Source: an uncultured Bacteroides sp. (GTDB taxonomy: Bacteria; Bacteroidota; Bacteroidia; Bacteroidales; Bacteroidaceae). Taken from it: a DNA stretch of 64,000 bases. Positions 26,404 to 37,169 of this stretch are shown here, in pieces. Made by a program: the position numbers and the translations under genes. Location: the NCBI GenBank assembly GCA_945607605.1, contig CALYZE010000003.1, positions 54,582 to 118,581 on the forward strand, written 5' to 3'. Position 1 is the first letter of the stretch. Every line of letters starts with the position of its first letter. Below the pieces are notes generated by a model. The model saw nothing but the letters and a program-made list of their open reading frames with translations, was not told the DNA's origin and made no database searches.

Positions 26404-29400
26404 TAAATTATTTTATCTTTTATTGGCTATCCTGGTTCTTACTTCTTGCACAAGCGGCCGGAAAGATATTATTCCTTCTGCGGAATATGCACCTTATGTA
26501 AATGCCTATACGGGAGGAGTGATTTCACAAAGCTCCAACATACGTATCGAGTTAACTCGCGATCAACCTATGGTGAACTTGAATAATGAGTTGGAAAAGA
26601 ATCCTTTCAGTTTTTCACCTTCTTTGAAAGGCAAAGCCTATTGGGTCAATAATAATACAATTGAGTTTATACCTGAAGAAGGTACTTTAAAACCCGGAGA
26701 ACTTTACGAAGGAATTTTTCAGTTAAAAGATTTTGTTGAAGTCAGCAATGATTTAAAGGAATTCAAGTTCTCATTCAGAGTACAAGAACGAAATTTTTCG
26801 TTGCAAACAGAAACGCTCTCCCAAACAGACGCCAAACCCGGCAAAGTGGATATAAAAGGAGAATTTCGTTTCAGTGATGCCGTGAAAAAGGAAGAAGTAG
26901 AAAAAACCCTGTTCGTCAGCAATGAAAAAGGAGAAAAACTTCCTTTCAACCTTATCCCAACAGACAATTCCTCTCGATATATACTCGAAATAAATGATAT
27001 TCCTCGCCAAGACCAAGATTATCAACTGACAATTACCGCAGATGGAACTTCTATTGGAATAGATAGAAAACTGAATGTCGATGTATTGATTCCTGCTCAA
27101 AACAGTTTTCGTTTTCTTTCTGCCGAACGTATTGAACAGCCGGAAAACGGCATACAGCTAACATTCTCATCTCCAATCTCCACTACACAGGATCTAACCG
27201 GTCTTATTGAAATACCAGAAATATCCACTTCCACGTTTCAAGTAAAAGACAATAAAGTATTTATCTACTTTGAAGCCAATCAACTCAATAAGCTGACTCT
27301 AAATATCCATGAAGGGCTAAAAGACAGTAATGATAAATCACTTGGTACTTCGCATTCCATCTCCTTCAGTGAAATCAATTTGAAGCCAGAAGTGGTAATG
27401 TCCACCTCATCGGCTATTTTGCCAAATTCTCAAAGCCTTATTATACCTTTTCGAGCTGTCAATTTATATGCAGTAGATTTAAACATTATCCGCATCTTCG
27501 AGAGTAATGTACTCACTTTTATGCAAAGCAATACCCTCTCATCCGCCTATGAATTAAGACGTTCCGGAAGGTTAGTTTATAAAAAAACACTCTGGCTTAC
27601 CAAAGACAATGTTAAAGACGTTCATCGTTGGGAAGATTATTCAATAGATCTTGCCGGATTAATTCGTCAAGAACCCGGAGCTATTTACCGGGTGATTCTT
27701 TCTTTTCGTCAAGAATACTCAGCTTATTCTTGTGACGGGACAGAGAATCAGAGCATGAAGTTTACAGAGAATCTCACCACAGACGGACTTACCAAAGTTG
27801 GCGAGGATATCCTTTCCGAAGAAGAATCCGCTTGGGATATCCCACAAAGCTACTTCTATTACAATGGTGGAATAGAGATGGATTGGCAGCAATATGATTG
27901 GAAAGAGCGCAACAACCCTTGTCACCCATCTTATTATATGAATTCTGATCGGACAGCTTCCTGCAATGTGTTTGCTTCGAACATAGGTATGATTGTCAAA
28001 CGTAATTCCTTGGACAAACTATGGATTGCCCTGAGTAATATTCTAGATACTACTCCCCTAAGTAATGCTAAAATAACTGTTTACAACTTCCAGTTGCAAC
28101 CCATTGCAACCGGAAAGACAGACAGTAATGGATTTGCAGAAATTACTGCCAAAGGGGTTCCGTTCATTGTAGTTGCTGAATCAGAAAAGCAAAAAGCATA
28201 CGTACGCGTGGCAGAGGGTGAGGAACAGTCCGTCAGTCGTTTCGATGTCGGTGGAAAAGAAATCCGGAAAGGATTGAAAGGATTTATCTACGGTGAAAGA
28301 GGGGTATGGAGACCGGGAGATACCTTACATATTTCTTTCATCCTTGAAGACCGGGAAAAAAGGATTCCAAACCAACATCCCATAGCTTTAGAAATCTACA
28401 ATCCTCGGGGACAGTTCTATAGTAAGATGATATCAACGCAAGGGAAAAACGGCTTCTATACCTTTGATGTTCCTACCCAGTCAAGTGATCCGACAGGACT
28501 TTGGAATGCCTACGTCAAAGTTGGGGGAACAGCTTTTCATAAAAGTCTGCGCATTGAAACGGTAAAGCCCAATCGATTAAAAATAAACCTCAAATTACCG
28601 CAAGACATCATTCAGGCCTCAGCCAAAGAAGTTCCGGTAATCCTCTCTTCTGCATGGCTGACGGGAGCCACAGCCTCACGTCTCAAAACCAAAGTTGAAG
28701 TATCCTTATCGAAGGTAAACACCCAATTTAAAGATTACGGCCAGTATATCTTTAATGATCCGGCTACCGAATTTACTACTGTAAAAACAGACATATTCGA
28801 TGGGAACCTCGATACGGAAGGTAAAACAAGCTTTATGTGGAAACTTCCGAATGCAAAAAATGCGCCGGGCATGCTCAACGTCACACTCCATACTCGTGTG
28901 TTTGAACCTGGAGGAGATGCCAGCGTTTATTCGCAGACTGTTCCGTTCTCGCCTTTCTCTTCCTACGTAGGCATCCATTTAAATCAGCCGGAAGAAAGAT
29001 CCATAGAAACCGACAAAGACCATCGATTTGATATTGTAACCGTAAACGACAAAGGACAGTTGATTCCTCGCTCCAACTTGGAATATAAAGTCTATCGCGT
29101 AGACTGGAGCTGGTGGTGGGAAAACCGGAACGAGTCCTTCGGGACCTACGTTAACAGTAGTTCCGTTACTCCAGTGGCCAGCGGTAATCTGCAAACTTCC
29201 GACGGAAAGACAAGCTTCAAATTCAGAATCAATTATCCCGATTGGGGACGTTATTTGATTTATGTAAAAGATAAGGAGAGTGGCCATGCGACCGGTGGTA
29301 CCGTTTACATAGACTGGCCCGAATGGCGGGGACGCTCAAACAGGACAGATCCCAGTGGTATGAAGATGCTTGCCTTCTCTTTGGACAAAGATTCATACGA

Positions 29401-31978
29401 AATTGGAGAAACAGCTACGGCCATCATTCCGGCTTCTTCCGGAGGACGTGCATTGGTAGCTTTGGAAAACGGCTCTACCATACTGAAACAGGAGTGGATA
29501 GAAGTAAATAGCCAAAAAGACACCAAGTATTCATTTGAAGTAACTCCTGAGATGGCTCCAAATGTTTATTTACACATCAGTTTGCTGCAACCTCATGCAC
29601 AAACTCTAAATGATTTACCCATACGCATGTATGGCATGGTTCCAGTATTTGTAACCAATCAGCACACCATTCTGCAACCACAAATCCAAATGCCGGAAGT
29701 GTTGCGCCCGGAAAGGAATTTCAACATTACCGTCAGCGAGAAGAAAGGGAAGCCGATGACCTACACCCTTGCCATTGTAGATGAGGGTCTGCTTGATTTG
29801 ACTAACTTCAAAACTCCCGACCCGTGGAACGATTTTTATGCCCGTGAAGCATTGGGCATCCGCACTTGGGACATGTACGACGACGTTTTAGGAGCTTCTG
29901 CCGGACGGTATGCTTCTCTGTTCAGCACCGGAGGTGACGAGATGCTAAAACCTGCCGATGCCAAAGCCAATCGCTTCAAACCGGTCGTAAAATTTATCGG
30001 ACCTTTCTATATAGATAAAGGTAAACAGCAAACACATACGCTGAAACTGCCTATGTACGTAGGTTCCGTACGCACGATGGTGGTGGCCGGACAAAACAAT
30101 GCATACGGTAAGACGGAAAAAACTTCGTTTGTGCGTACCCCCTTGATGTTATTATCCACCCTACCCCGCGTACTCAGTACACAAGAGGAGATCTCTGTAC
30201 CCGTCAACGTCTTTGCCATGGAAAAGGGAATAAAGGATGTCAACATTTCTATCCAAGCTACAGGAAAGGACATACAAGTAATCGGTAACGCACAGCAGCC
30301 TATCACTTTTAATCAACCAGGTGACCAACTTGTATTCTTCCGTATAAAGACCGGCAGTAAAACAGGAAAAGCAGTCATTCATCTTACAGCCAATGGCGGA
30401 GGACAACAATCCAAGGAAACCATTGAGATAGACGTACGCAATCCGAATCCGTCCATAACTCTCCGCAACAGTCGGTGGATAGAAGCCGGGCAAGAAGCCA
30501 CACTCCCCTACAACCTTCAAGGAGCTACCTCCACCCTCAGCAAAGTTATGCTGGAAGTTTCACGCATTCCTTCAGTGGACATCAGCCGACGTTTCGACTT
30601 CCTCTATAACTACCAACACCATTGCACAGAACAGTTGGCCTCTAAAGCATTGCCTTTATTGTTTGTCGGGCAGTTCAAAACGATAGATGCCAACGAGTCA
30701 GAAAAAATAAAAAGCAATGTACAGGAAGGTATTCGCCAACTTTACGGACGACAACTCCCTAATGGAGGTTTTGTTTATTGGCCGGGGAATGCTGTAGTCG
30801 ATGAATGGATTACTTCTTATACCGGCATGTTCCTTGTTCTTGCTCAAGAAAAAGGCTATGCCGTCAATCAGAATACACTGAATAAATGGAAACGCTTCCA
30901 GCGAGCTGCAGCTCAAAACTGGCGAATGCCTCCACAAGAGAACCGTTGGCTACAAGAGCAGTCTGGTGTGCAACAAGCCTTTCGACTCTATACCCTAGCA
31001 CTGGCTGGTGTTCCCGAATACGGAGCCATGAATCGAATGAAGGAACAATCGGGACTGTCCTTGCAAGCTAAATGGAGACTTGCCGCAACTTATGCATTGA
31101 CAAGCAAGATGAAGCCTGCCGAAGAGTTGATATTCAATATCCAGACTACGGTAGATCCTTATTCCTCACAAAACTTCATCTATGGATCATCCGACCGTGA
31201 CGAAGCGATGATTTTGGAAACCCTGCTTTTAATGAATCGTCAACAAGCCGCTCTACAGCAAGCGAAAAAAGTTTCTCAGAACCTCTCCCGTGAGGAGTGG
31301 TTCAGTACGCAATCTACTGCTTTTGCCTTGATGGCTATGGGGAGATTGGCAGAGAAACTTTCAGGTGAACTAGACTTTACATGGAACTGGAACGGTCAGC
31401 AACAACCTGCTGTTAAATCGGCCAAATCCGTTTTTGAGCAAGAATTGTCTTCCAATCCGAACAAGGGCAATGTCACCCTGAAGAACTTGGGTAAAGGAGC
31501 ATTGAATATCAATCTCACTACCCGTGTACAGTTACTGAACGATACCTTACCACCTCTGAACAATAATCTTCGTATGGAGGTGAAATATACAGATATGAAC
31601 AATGCACCTATATCAGTAACGAAGATGAAACAAGGAACTGATTTCATGGCTGTAATTACACTAGGAAACATGAGCGGTACTTCCGATTATAGCAACCTGG
31701 CTTTAACTCATATCATCCCGTCAGGTTGGGAAGTTTACAATGAAAAAATGAGGGTCCCCGGAGATGCAACTACCCGTAACTATACCTATCAGGATATCCG
31801 TGATGACCGTGTGTTGACCTATTTCGATTTGGAACGAGGCACATCAAAAACGTTCACGGTAAGGCTGCAAGCCACTTACTCGGGAAACTTTGTATTACCC
31901 GCTATCCAATGTGAAGGCATGTATGATGCCACTGCACAAGCACGTACCCAAGCCGGAAGAACAGTGGTCAGTCGCTAG
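26375..31978 (+). CDS. Thioester-containing bacterial alpha-2-macroglobulin lipoprotein (YfhM type)
   Basis: Start chosen at the ATG of MERIKTKPFDKLFYLLLAIL because it gives a lipoprotein signal peptide with lipobox LTSC (Cys25); longer in-frame starts fall inside the upstream gene. The 1867-residue product has serial MG beta domains, including a MG2-like segment near GVWRPGDTLHISFILED, and a thioester motif CTEQ at 1417-1420 in QHHCTEQLASK, followed by the alpha/alpha thioester barrel. Such proteins sit on the periplasmic side and trap proteases covalently. The next gene is pbpC, the classic partner, suggesting protection and repair of peptidoglycan after envelope breach. Confidence 0.92.
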   Translation: MERIKTKPFDKLFYLLLAILVLTSCTSGRKDIIPSAEYAPYVNAYTGGVISQSSNIRIELTRDQPMVNLNNELEKNPFSFSPSLKGKAYWVNNNTIEFIPEEGTLKPGELYEGIFQLKDFVEVSNDLKEFKFSFRVQERNFSLQTETLSQTDAKPGKVDIKGEFRFSDAVKKEEVEKTLFVSNEKGEKLPFNLIPTDNSSRYILEINDIPRQDQDYQLTITADGTSIGIDRKLNVDVLIPAQNSFRFLSAERIEQPENGIQLTFSSPISTTQDLTGLIEIPEISTSTFQVKDNKVFIYFEANQLNKLTLNIHEGLKDSNDKSLGTSHSISFSEINLKPEVVMSTSSAILPNSQSLIIPFRAVNLYAVDLNIIRIFESNVLTFMQSNTLSSAYELRRSGRLVYKKTLWLTKDNVKDVHRWEDYSIDLAGLIRQEPGAIYRVILSFRQEYSAYSCDGTENQSMKFTENLTTDGLTKVGEDILSEEESAWDIPQSYFYYNGGIEMDWQQYDWKERNNPCHPSYYMNSDRTASCNVFASNIGMIVKRNSLDKLWIALSNILDTTPLSNAKITVYNFQLQPIATGKTDSNGFAEITAKGVPFIVVAESEKQKAYVRVAEGEEQSVSRFDVGGKEIRKGLKGFIYGERGVWRPGDTLHISFILEDREKRIPNQHPIALEIYNPRGQFYSKMISTQGKNGFYTFDVPTQSSDPTGLWNAYVKVGGTAFHKSLRIETVKPNRLKINLKLPQDIIQASAKEVPVILSSAWLTGATASRLKTKVEVSLSKVNTQFKDYGQYIFNDPATEFTTVKTDIFDGNLDTEGKTSFMWKLPNAKNAPGMLNVTLHTRVFEPGGDASVYSQTVPFSPFSSYVGIHLNQPEERSIETDKDHRFDIVTVNDKGQLIPRSNLEYKVYRVDWSWWWENRNESFGTYVNSSSVTPVASGNLQTSDGKTSFKFRINYPDWGRYLIYVKDKESGHATGGTVYIDWPEWRGRSNRTDPSGMKMLAFSLDKDSYEIGETATAIIPASSGGRALVALENGSTILKQEWIEVNSQKDTKYSFEVTPEMAPNVYLHISLLQPHAQTLNDLPIRMYGMVPVFVTNQHTILQPQIQMPEVLRPERNFNITVSEKKGKPMTYTLAIVDEGLLDLTNFKTPDPWNDFYAREALGIRTWDMYDDVLGASAGRYASLFSTGGDEMLKPADAKANRFKPVVKFIGPFYIDKGKQQTHTLKLPMYVGSVRTMVVAGQNNAYGKTEKTSFVRTPLMLLSTLPRVLSTQEEISVPVNVFAMEKGIKDVNISIQATGKDIQVIGNAQQPITFNQPGDQLVFFRIKTGSKTGKAVIHLTANGGGQQSKETIEIDVRNPNPSITLRNSRWIEAGQEATLPYNLQGATSTLSKVMLEVSRIPSVDISRRFDFLYNYQHHCTEQLASKALPLLFVGQFKTIDANESEKIKSNVQEGIRQLYGRQLPNGGFVYWPGNAVVDEWITSYTGMFLVLAQEKGYAVNQNTLNKWKRFQRAAAQNWRMPPQENRWLQEQSGVQQAFRLYTLALAGVPEYGAMNRMKEQSGLSLQAKWRLAATYALTSKMKPAEELIFNIQTTVDPYSSQNFIYGSSDRDEAMILETLLLMNRQQAALQQAKKVSQNLSREEWFSTQSTAFALMAMGRLAEKLSGELDFTWNWNGQQQPAVKSAKSVFEQELSSNPNKGNVTLKNLGKGALNINLTTRVQLLNDTLPPLNNNLRMEVKYTDMNNAPISVTKMKQGTDFMAVITLGNMSGTSDYSNLALTHIIPSGWEVYNEKMRVPGDATTRNYTYQDIRDDRVLTYFDLERGTSKTFTVRLQATYSGNFVLPAIQCEGMYDATAQARTQAGRTVVSR

Positions 31979-32023
31979 AAATTGAAAGTGGGAAATAGAA
32001 AACGAATTTTCGACTCCTCCATC

Positions 32024-34369
32024 ATGAGACCAAAAGCAAAAGATTTCTTCAAACAATGGTCCGTCACCAGAAAAGTAATTCTTATTCTTATTACTCTTCT
32101 GGTGATAGGATATGTCGTTTGTCTTCCCAAACAACTTTTTCATGTATCTTACTCTACCGTTGTGGCCGACCGTAACGGTGAACTACTCGGAGCTCGCATC
32201 GCCTCCGACGGGCAATGGCGTTTTCCGCCTCGCAACTCCACTCCCGATAAAATCAAACAATGCCTCGTTACGTTTGAAGATCGAAACTTCTATTATCATT
32301 GGGGAGTCAATCCATTATCCATTGGCAGAGCCATTTATCAAAACCTAAAAAACAAACGCATCGTAAGCGGTGGAAGTACCCTCACCATGCAAACCATCCG
32401 CTTGGCAAGAAATGAGTCCAGAACCTTCGGAGAGAAATTTATCGAAATGATTTTATCTACCCGGCTTGAGTTTCGCGCATCCAAAGAGGAAATCATATCC
32501 ATGTACGTTTCGCATGCTCCTTTCGGGGGCAACGTAGTCGGCCTCGATGCTGCGGCCTGGCGATACTTTGGACATTCAGCTGAGGAATTGTCATGGGCAG
32601 AATCCGCCATGTTGGCCGTACTTCCCAATGCCCCATCCATGATACACCTTGCCAAAAGCCGCCCAGCCTTGCTTCACAAACGAAACCGTTTGTTGAAGCA
32701 ACTATATGATAGGAAAACCATCGATGCTTCAACCTACGAACTGGCCATCAGCGAACCGCTACCCGAAGAGCCCCATCCACTACCGCAAATCGCTCCGCAT
32801 TTGGTCAGTCATTTCTATCTAAAACAAAAAGGGGTCTACTCTCTATCTACCGTTGACAAAGAGCTGCAAGTGCAGGTAGAAAATTTGGCAGAACGTTGGA
32901 GCAATGAATTCAGTCGGAGCGATATACGAAATCTAGCCATTCTAGTCATTGACATCTCTACCAATCAAACGGTTGCCTATTGCGGCAATGTTCATTTCAA
33001 TCAAAAACAACCCGGTAATCAAGTAGATGTCATTCAAGCTGCCAGAAGCACGGGCAGCATTCTGAAGCCTTTCCTCTACTGCGCCATGCTCCAAGAAGGC
33101 AGCTTGTTGCCTCCTATGCTGTTGCCAGACATTCCGGTCAACATTAATGGATTCACACCTCAAAATTTCAACCTCCAATTCGAAGGTGCCGTCCCTGCAT
33201 CCGAAGCATTAGCGCGTTCACTGAATATTCCAGCTGTGACCATGTTGCAGAAATATGGAGTCCCTAAATTCCATAATTTCCTCCGACAGACAGGGCTCAA
33301 GACTCTAACTAAATCGGCGTCTCACTACGGGCTATCTCTCATCCTAGGTGGTGCAGAAGCTACTTTGTGGGATATAACCAGTGCTTATGCAAATATGGGA
33401 CGTAGCTTGCTGAAACTTCCACAAATGTCATGTACATGGATGTTACCACCAACTACAATCGCAGTTGAAGAATCAAGCAAGAAAGCTTCCAATCTAAACA
33501 CCTTTCAACCCGGTGCCGTATGGCAAACCTTCGATGCATTAATTGAAGTAAATCGCCCGGAGGAAATAGACTGGAAATCAATCTCCTCAATGCACCCCGT
33601 AGCTTGGAAAACCGGAACTAGTTATGGATTTCGGGATGCTTGGGCAGTGGGTATCACCCCTCGTTATGCAGTAGGAGTGTGGGCAGGAAATGCGACGGGA
33701 GAAGGAAAGCCCGGTCTTGTTGGCGCACAGACAGCCGGTCCGGTATTATTCGACGTACTCAACCTACTCCCTTCATCTCCCAACTGGTTTGAACGTCCGT
33801 CCAACTTATTTATAGAAGCAGAAGTCTGCCGTCGTTCCGGACATCTTAAAAGCCGTTTCTGCGAAGAAAGCGACACTTTACTGATTCTTCCCGCAGGAAT
33901 GAAAACAGAAGCTTGTCCGTATCATCACCTTGTCACTTTATCTGCAGACGGTACTCGCCGCATCTATGAAAACTGTGCCGACACAGAGCCTACTATCCAA
34001 CAATTATGGTTTACTCTTCCTCCTATATGGGAGTGGTATTATAAACAATATCATCCGGAATATCAGCCTCTTCCTCCTTTCAAAGCCGGTTGTGGAGAAG
34101 ATGTCATACAACCCATGCAGTTCATTTATCCTCCGATGAATGCTCGCATCATGTTGCCCAAACAAATGGATGGAAGGAAGGGATTCATAACAGTCGAACT
34201 GGCACACAGTGATCCAAAAACGACCATTTTCTGGCATCTGGATGAAACTTATCTGAGCCAAACACAGGATTTCCATCAGCTTTCGCTACAGCCATCGCCT
34301 GGCAAACATTCTCTTACAGCTGTAGATAGTCAAGGAAATTCCATATCTACCACTTTTTTTTTAGAATGA
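32024..34369 (+). CDS. pbpC: Penicillin-binding protein 1C
   Basis: 781 residues from the ATG MRPKAKDFFKQW; the TTG 14 codons earlier lacks support. One membrane helix (about 12-32) is followed by a GT51 glycosyltransferase with FEDRNFYYHWGVNP and GGSTLTMQ. The transpeptidase has SILK (Ser345-Lys348), SLN and KTG (529-531). The C-terminal BiPBP_C domain (about 690-781) is specific to PBP1C. It polymerises and may crosslink peptidoglycan. It begins 45 bp after the macroglobulin stop, as in the widespread yfhM-pbpC pair. Confidence 0.94.
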   Translation: MRPKAKDFFKQWSVTRKVILILITLLVIGYVVCLPKQLFHVSYSTVVADRNGELLGARIASDGQWRFPPRNSTPDKIKQCLVTFEDRNFYYHWGVNPLSIGRAIYQNLKNKRIVSGGSTLTMQTIRLARNESRTFGEKFIEMILSTRLEFRASKEEIISMYVSHAPFGGNVVGLDAAAWRYFGHSAEELSWAESAMLAVLPNAPSMIHLAKSRPALLHKRNRLLKQLYDRKTIDASTYELAISEPLPEEPHPLPQIAPHLVSHFYLKQKGVYSLSTVDKELQVQVENLAERWSNEFSRSDIRNLAILVIDISTNQTVAYCGNVHFNQKQPGNQVDVIQAARSTGSILKPFLYCAMLQEGSLLPPMLLPDIPVNINGFTPQNFNLQFEGAVPASEALARSLNIPAVTMLQKYGVPKFHNFLRQTGLKTLTKSASHYGLSLILGGAEATLWDITSAYANMGRSLLKLPQMSCTWMLPPTTIAVEESSKKASNLNTFQPGAVWQTFDALIEVNRPEEIDWKSISSMHPVAWKTGTSYGFRDAWAVGITPRYAVGVWAGNATGEGKPGLVGAQTAGPVLFDVLNLLPSSPNWFERPSNLFIEAEVCRRSGHLKSRFCEESDTLLILPAGMKTEACPYHHLVTLSADGTRRIYENCADTEPTIQQLWFTLPPIWEWYYKQYHPEYQPLPPFKAGCGEDVIQPMQFIYPPMNARIMLPKQMDGRKGFITVELAHSDPKTTIFWHLDETYLSQTQDFHQLSLQPSPGKHSLTAVDSQGNSISTTFFLE

Positions 34370-34948
34370 GATTGCCATCAGCTACCTGTCCTCTCATCCC
34401 TTCTTAAAATGCTATCGGAACAAAGCTGTTTTTCTTCCGATGCATAATTACCTTTGTGTCTATCATTCAGGTTTTAATCTTAAACATCTATTTTCAGTGT
34501 TTTTAACATTATTATATTATAAAAGAGTGCATATTATCTAAAAAGTACTTACTTTTGTCTTTTGAAAAGTTGTCGAAATGGCAATCTGATTTTTTTTTGT
34601 AATTCTAGCCCTTAAGTTCTATGTTAACTCAATTTATTAACACACACATCCTCCCCCTACAAGGATGTCTCAATGGTGATTCCTCTTTTCTCAAAAACGA
34701 AAGAAGACAGAATCACAAGCAATCCACCTACGTTTGGCTTCTCAATCCTCCGTCATTATACAAGCCACATAAGTATCTTCTGCAGAAGCTATACATATTG
34801 GTACACACATACTTTGGACAATATTGTATCTAGGACCCGCACATTGTTTTAATGAAATATCAATAGCATACAAGTGAACATTGTTTTCTTGTATTTGTTA
34901 AATATAAGAACAGTAAAACGCTTTAACAATTTATTAATAGAAAAAAAC
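34370..34948. other. 579-bp gap with possible promoters and long leader
   Basis: No coding region is convincing; a 70-codon frame at 34621-34833 has unusual composition. TACCTTTG (34449-34456) and TACTTTTG (34550-34557) fit the -7 consensus, so the NagB-like gene may have a leader of nearly 400 nt, or a small RNA may be encoded here. An imperfect stem (around 34408-34446) follows pbpC but has no T-run. Confidence 0.4.
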
Positions 34949-36940
34949 ATGAAGTCTAATCTAAGCTCTCAAATCACTCTCAACAGAGTTTCCCCCAGGT
35001 ATTATCGACCTGAGAATGCATTTGAACGGTCGGTATTGACCCGACTGGAAAAAATTCCGACAGATATCTATGAATCTGCTGAAGAAGGTGCCAATCAGAT
35101 TGCCCTTGACATTGCACAACTCATCCGTGACAAACAAAAAGCAGGCCGTTTCTGTGTATTAGCACTAGCCGGAGGTAATTCTCCACGCAACGTTTATGCA
35201 AACTTGATTCGTATGCATAAAGAAGAAGGCCTGAGTTTCCGCAATGTGATTGTTTTCAATCTTTACGAATACTATCCTTTGGCATCCGATGCGATTAACA
35301 GCAATCTTAATGCCTTGAAGGAAATGTTGCTAGATCATGTGGATATTGACAAGCAAAACATCTTCAGTCCGGACAGTACCATCGCAAAAGATACGATCTT
35401 TGAATATTGTCGTCTTTACGAGCAACGCATTGAAAGCTTTGGCGGACTTGATGCGGCTATCATAGGTATTGGCCGTGTAGGTAATATCGGTTTCAACGAA
35501 CCGGGCTCCCGTTTAAACTCTACTACTCGTCTTATTTTGCTGGATAATGATTCCCGCAATGAAGCGTCCAAAATGTTCGGTAGTATTGAAAGTACTCCGA
35601 TTAGTTCTATAACCATGGGAGTTTCTACCATCCTTGCCGCTAAAAAAGTATATTTGATGGCTTGGGGTGAAGAAAAAGCCAAAATGGTGAAGGGATGCGT
35701 AGAAGGTTCGGTTACCGATACAATTCCTGCATCTTTCCTGCAAACACATAACAATGCTCACATCGTTATCGACTTATCGGCAGCTGCTAACCTGACACGT
35801 ATTCAACGCCCTTGGTTGGTTACTTCTTGTGAATGGAATGACAAACTGATTCGTAGTGCTATTGTCTGGCTGTGTCAGCTCACTGGCAAACCTATCTTGA
35901 AGTTGACCAATAAAGATTATAACGAAAATGGGTTAAGTGAGTTGTTAGCATTATATGGATCTGCTTATAATGTAAACATCAAGATATTCAACGACTTGCA
36001 GCATACTATCACCGGATGGCCCGGCGGTAAGCCCAATGCAGATGACACGTATCGCCCAGAACGTGCCAAACCGTTCCCAAAGCGCGTTATTGTATTCTCT
36101 CCTCACCCCGATGATGATGTTATTTCTATGGGAGGTACCATTCGTCGTTTGGTAGAACAGAAACATGATGTACATGTGGCCTATCAAACTTCAGGCAACA
36201 TTGCTGTGGGTGATGAAGAAGTAATCCGCTTCCTACACTTTATTAATGGATTCAACCAAATTTTCAACAACAATGAAGATCTGGTCATCAGCGATAAATA
36301 TACTGAAATTCGCAAGTTCCTCAAGGAAAAGAAAGACGGTGATATGGATACACGCGACATTCTGACCATTAAAGGTTTGATTCGTCGTGGCGAAGCCCGT
36401 ACCGCTTGTACATACAACAACATTCCGTTGGATCATTGTCACTTCCTTGATCTGCCTTTCTACGAGACTGGAAAAATTCAGAAAGATCCGATCAGTGAGG
36501 CTGATGTAGAAATCGTACGCAACTTGTTGCGAGAAGTAAAACCTCATCAAATCTTTGTGGCAGGTGACTTAGCTGACCCGCACGGCACCCACCGTGTTTG
36601 TACGGATGCTGTATTTGCTGCCGTCGACCTGGAAAAGGAAGAAGGTGCCAAATGGCTGAAAGATTGTCGTATTTGGATGTATCGTGGTGCCTGGGCTGAA
36701 TGGGAAATTGAGAACATTGAAATGGCCGTACCTATCAGTCCTGAAGAATTGCGTGCTAAGCGTAACTCTATCCTGAAACACCAGTCTCAGATGGAGAGTG
36801 CACCCTTTATGGGGAATGATGAACGTCTCTTCTGGCAACGTAGCGAGGACCGCAACCGCGGTAGTGCTGCCTTGTATGACAGTCTCGGGCTGGCTTCTTA
36901 TGAGGCTATGGAGGCTTTTGTAGAATATGTTCCACTCTAA
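34949..36940 (+). CDS. NagB-like domain fused to PIG-L/LmbE deacetylase; NagB active site degenerate
   Basis: 663 residues from the ATG MKSNLSSQITLNRV; the upstream in-frame start is unlikely. Residues about 50-310 align with glucosamine-6-phosphate deaminase (ALAGGNSPRNVY, GFNEPGSRL), but the usual DEY reads YEY at 106-108, and the loop GVGNDGHIAFNEP reads GIGRVGNIGFNEP at 173-185. The catalytic Asp72, Asp141 and His143 of E. coli NagB are therefore replaced and only the final Glu is kept. Residues about 375-620 are a PIG-L/LmbE zinc deacetylase with intact SPHPDDD (His386, Asp388, Asp389) and a GTHR histidine (548). It may act as an N-acetyl-sugar deacetylase with a sugar-phosphate-sensing domain; the common glucosamine-6-phosphate deaminase label is doubtful. 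Confidence 0.85.
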   Translation: MKSNLSSQITLNRVSPRYYRPENAFERSVLTRLEKIPTDIYESAEEGANQIALDIAQLIRDKQKAGRFCVLALAGGNSPRNVYANLIRMHKEEGLSFRNVIVFNLYEYYPLASDAINSNLNALKEMLLDHVDIDKQNIFSPDSTIAKDTIFEYCRLYEQRIESFGGLDAAIIGIGRVGNIGFNEPGSRLNSTTRLILLDNDSRNEASKMFGSIESTPISSITMGVSTILAAKKVYLMAWGEEKAKMVKGCVEGSVTDTIPASFLQTHNNAHIVIDLSAAANLTRIQRPWLVTSCEWNDKLIRSAIVWLCQLTGKPILKLTNKDYNENGLSELLALYGSAYNVNIKIFNDLQHTITGWPGGKPNADDTYRPERAKPFPKRVIVFSPHPDDDVISMGGTIRRLVEQKHDVHVAYQTSGNIAVGDEEVIRFLHFINGFNQIFNNNEDLVISDKYTEIRKFLKEKKDGDMDTRDILTIKGLIRRGEARTACTYNNIPLDHCHFLDLPFYETGKIQKDPISEADVEIVRNLLREVKPHQIFVAGDLADPHGTHRVCTDAVFAAVDLEKEEGAKWLKDCRIWMYRGAWAEWEIENIEMAVPISPEELRAKRNSILKHQSQMESAPFMGNDERLFWQRSEDRNRGSAALYDSLGLASYEAMEAFVEYVPL

Positions 36941-36962
36941 CTAGTCGGAGTAAATAATCCAC

Positions 36963-37002
36963 AATGAGGTGCATCGCTTAAGCCATGCGCCTCATTTTTT
37001 TT
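36963..37002 (+). terminator. Terminator after the NagB-like/PIG-L gene
   Basis: AATGAGG (36963-36969) pairs with CCTCATT (36990-36996), extended by GCAT/ATGC inside, and is followed by a run of eight or more T. Confidence 0.85.
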
Positions 37003-37169
37003 ATTTTCTACTGTTAGCATCTGGAAACAAAGCTTGCACATGTAAAAACATTCATGTAATTTTGCCATAACGTTTTTTTTGATAAAAAAGTCAAAGTAAC
37101 TCATATACTATTATGAAAAGAATGATTACAAATGCCAAAGAGCATTTTATAAAAAAGTTTTTTTATCAA

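Noticed and set aside
34621-34833. 70-codon ORF between pbpC and the NagB-like gene
   Set aside because: No promoter or family likeness and atypical composition; the region looks like leader or non-coding sequence.
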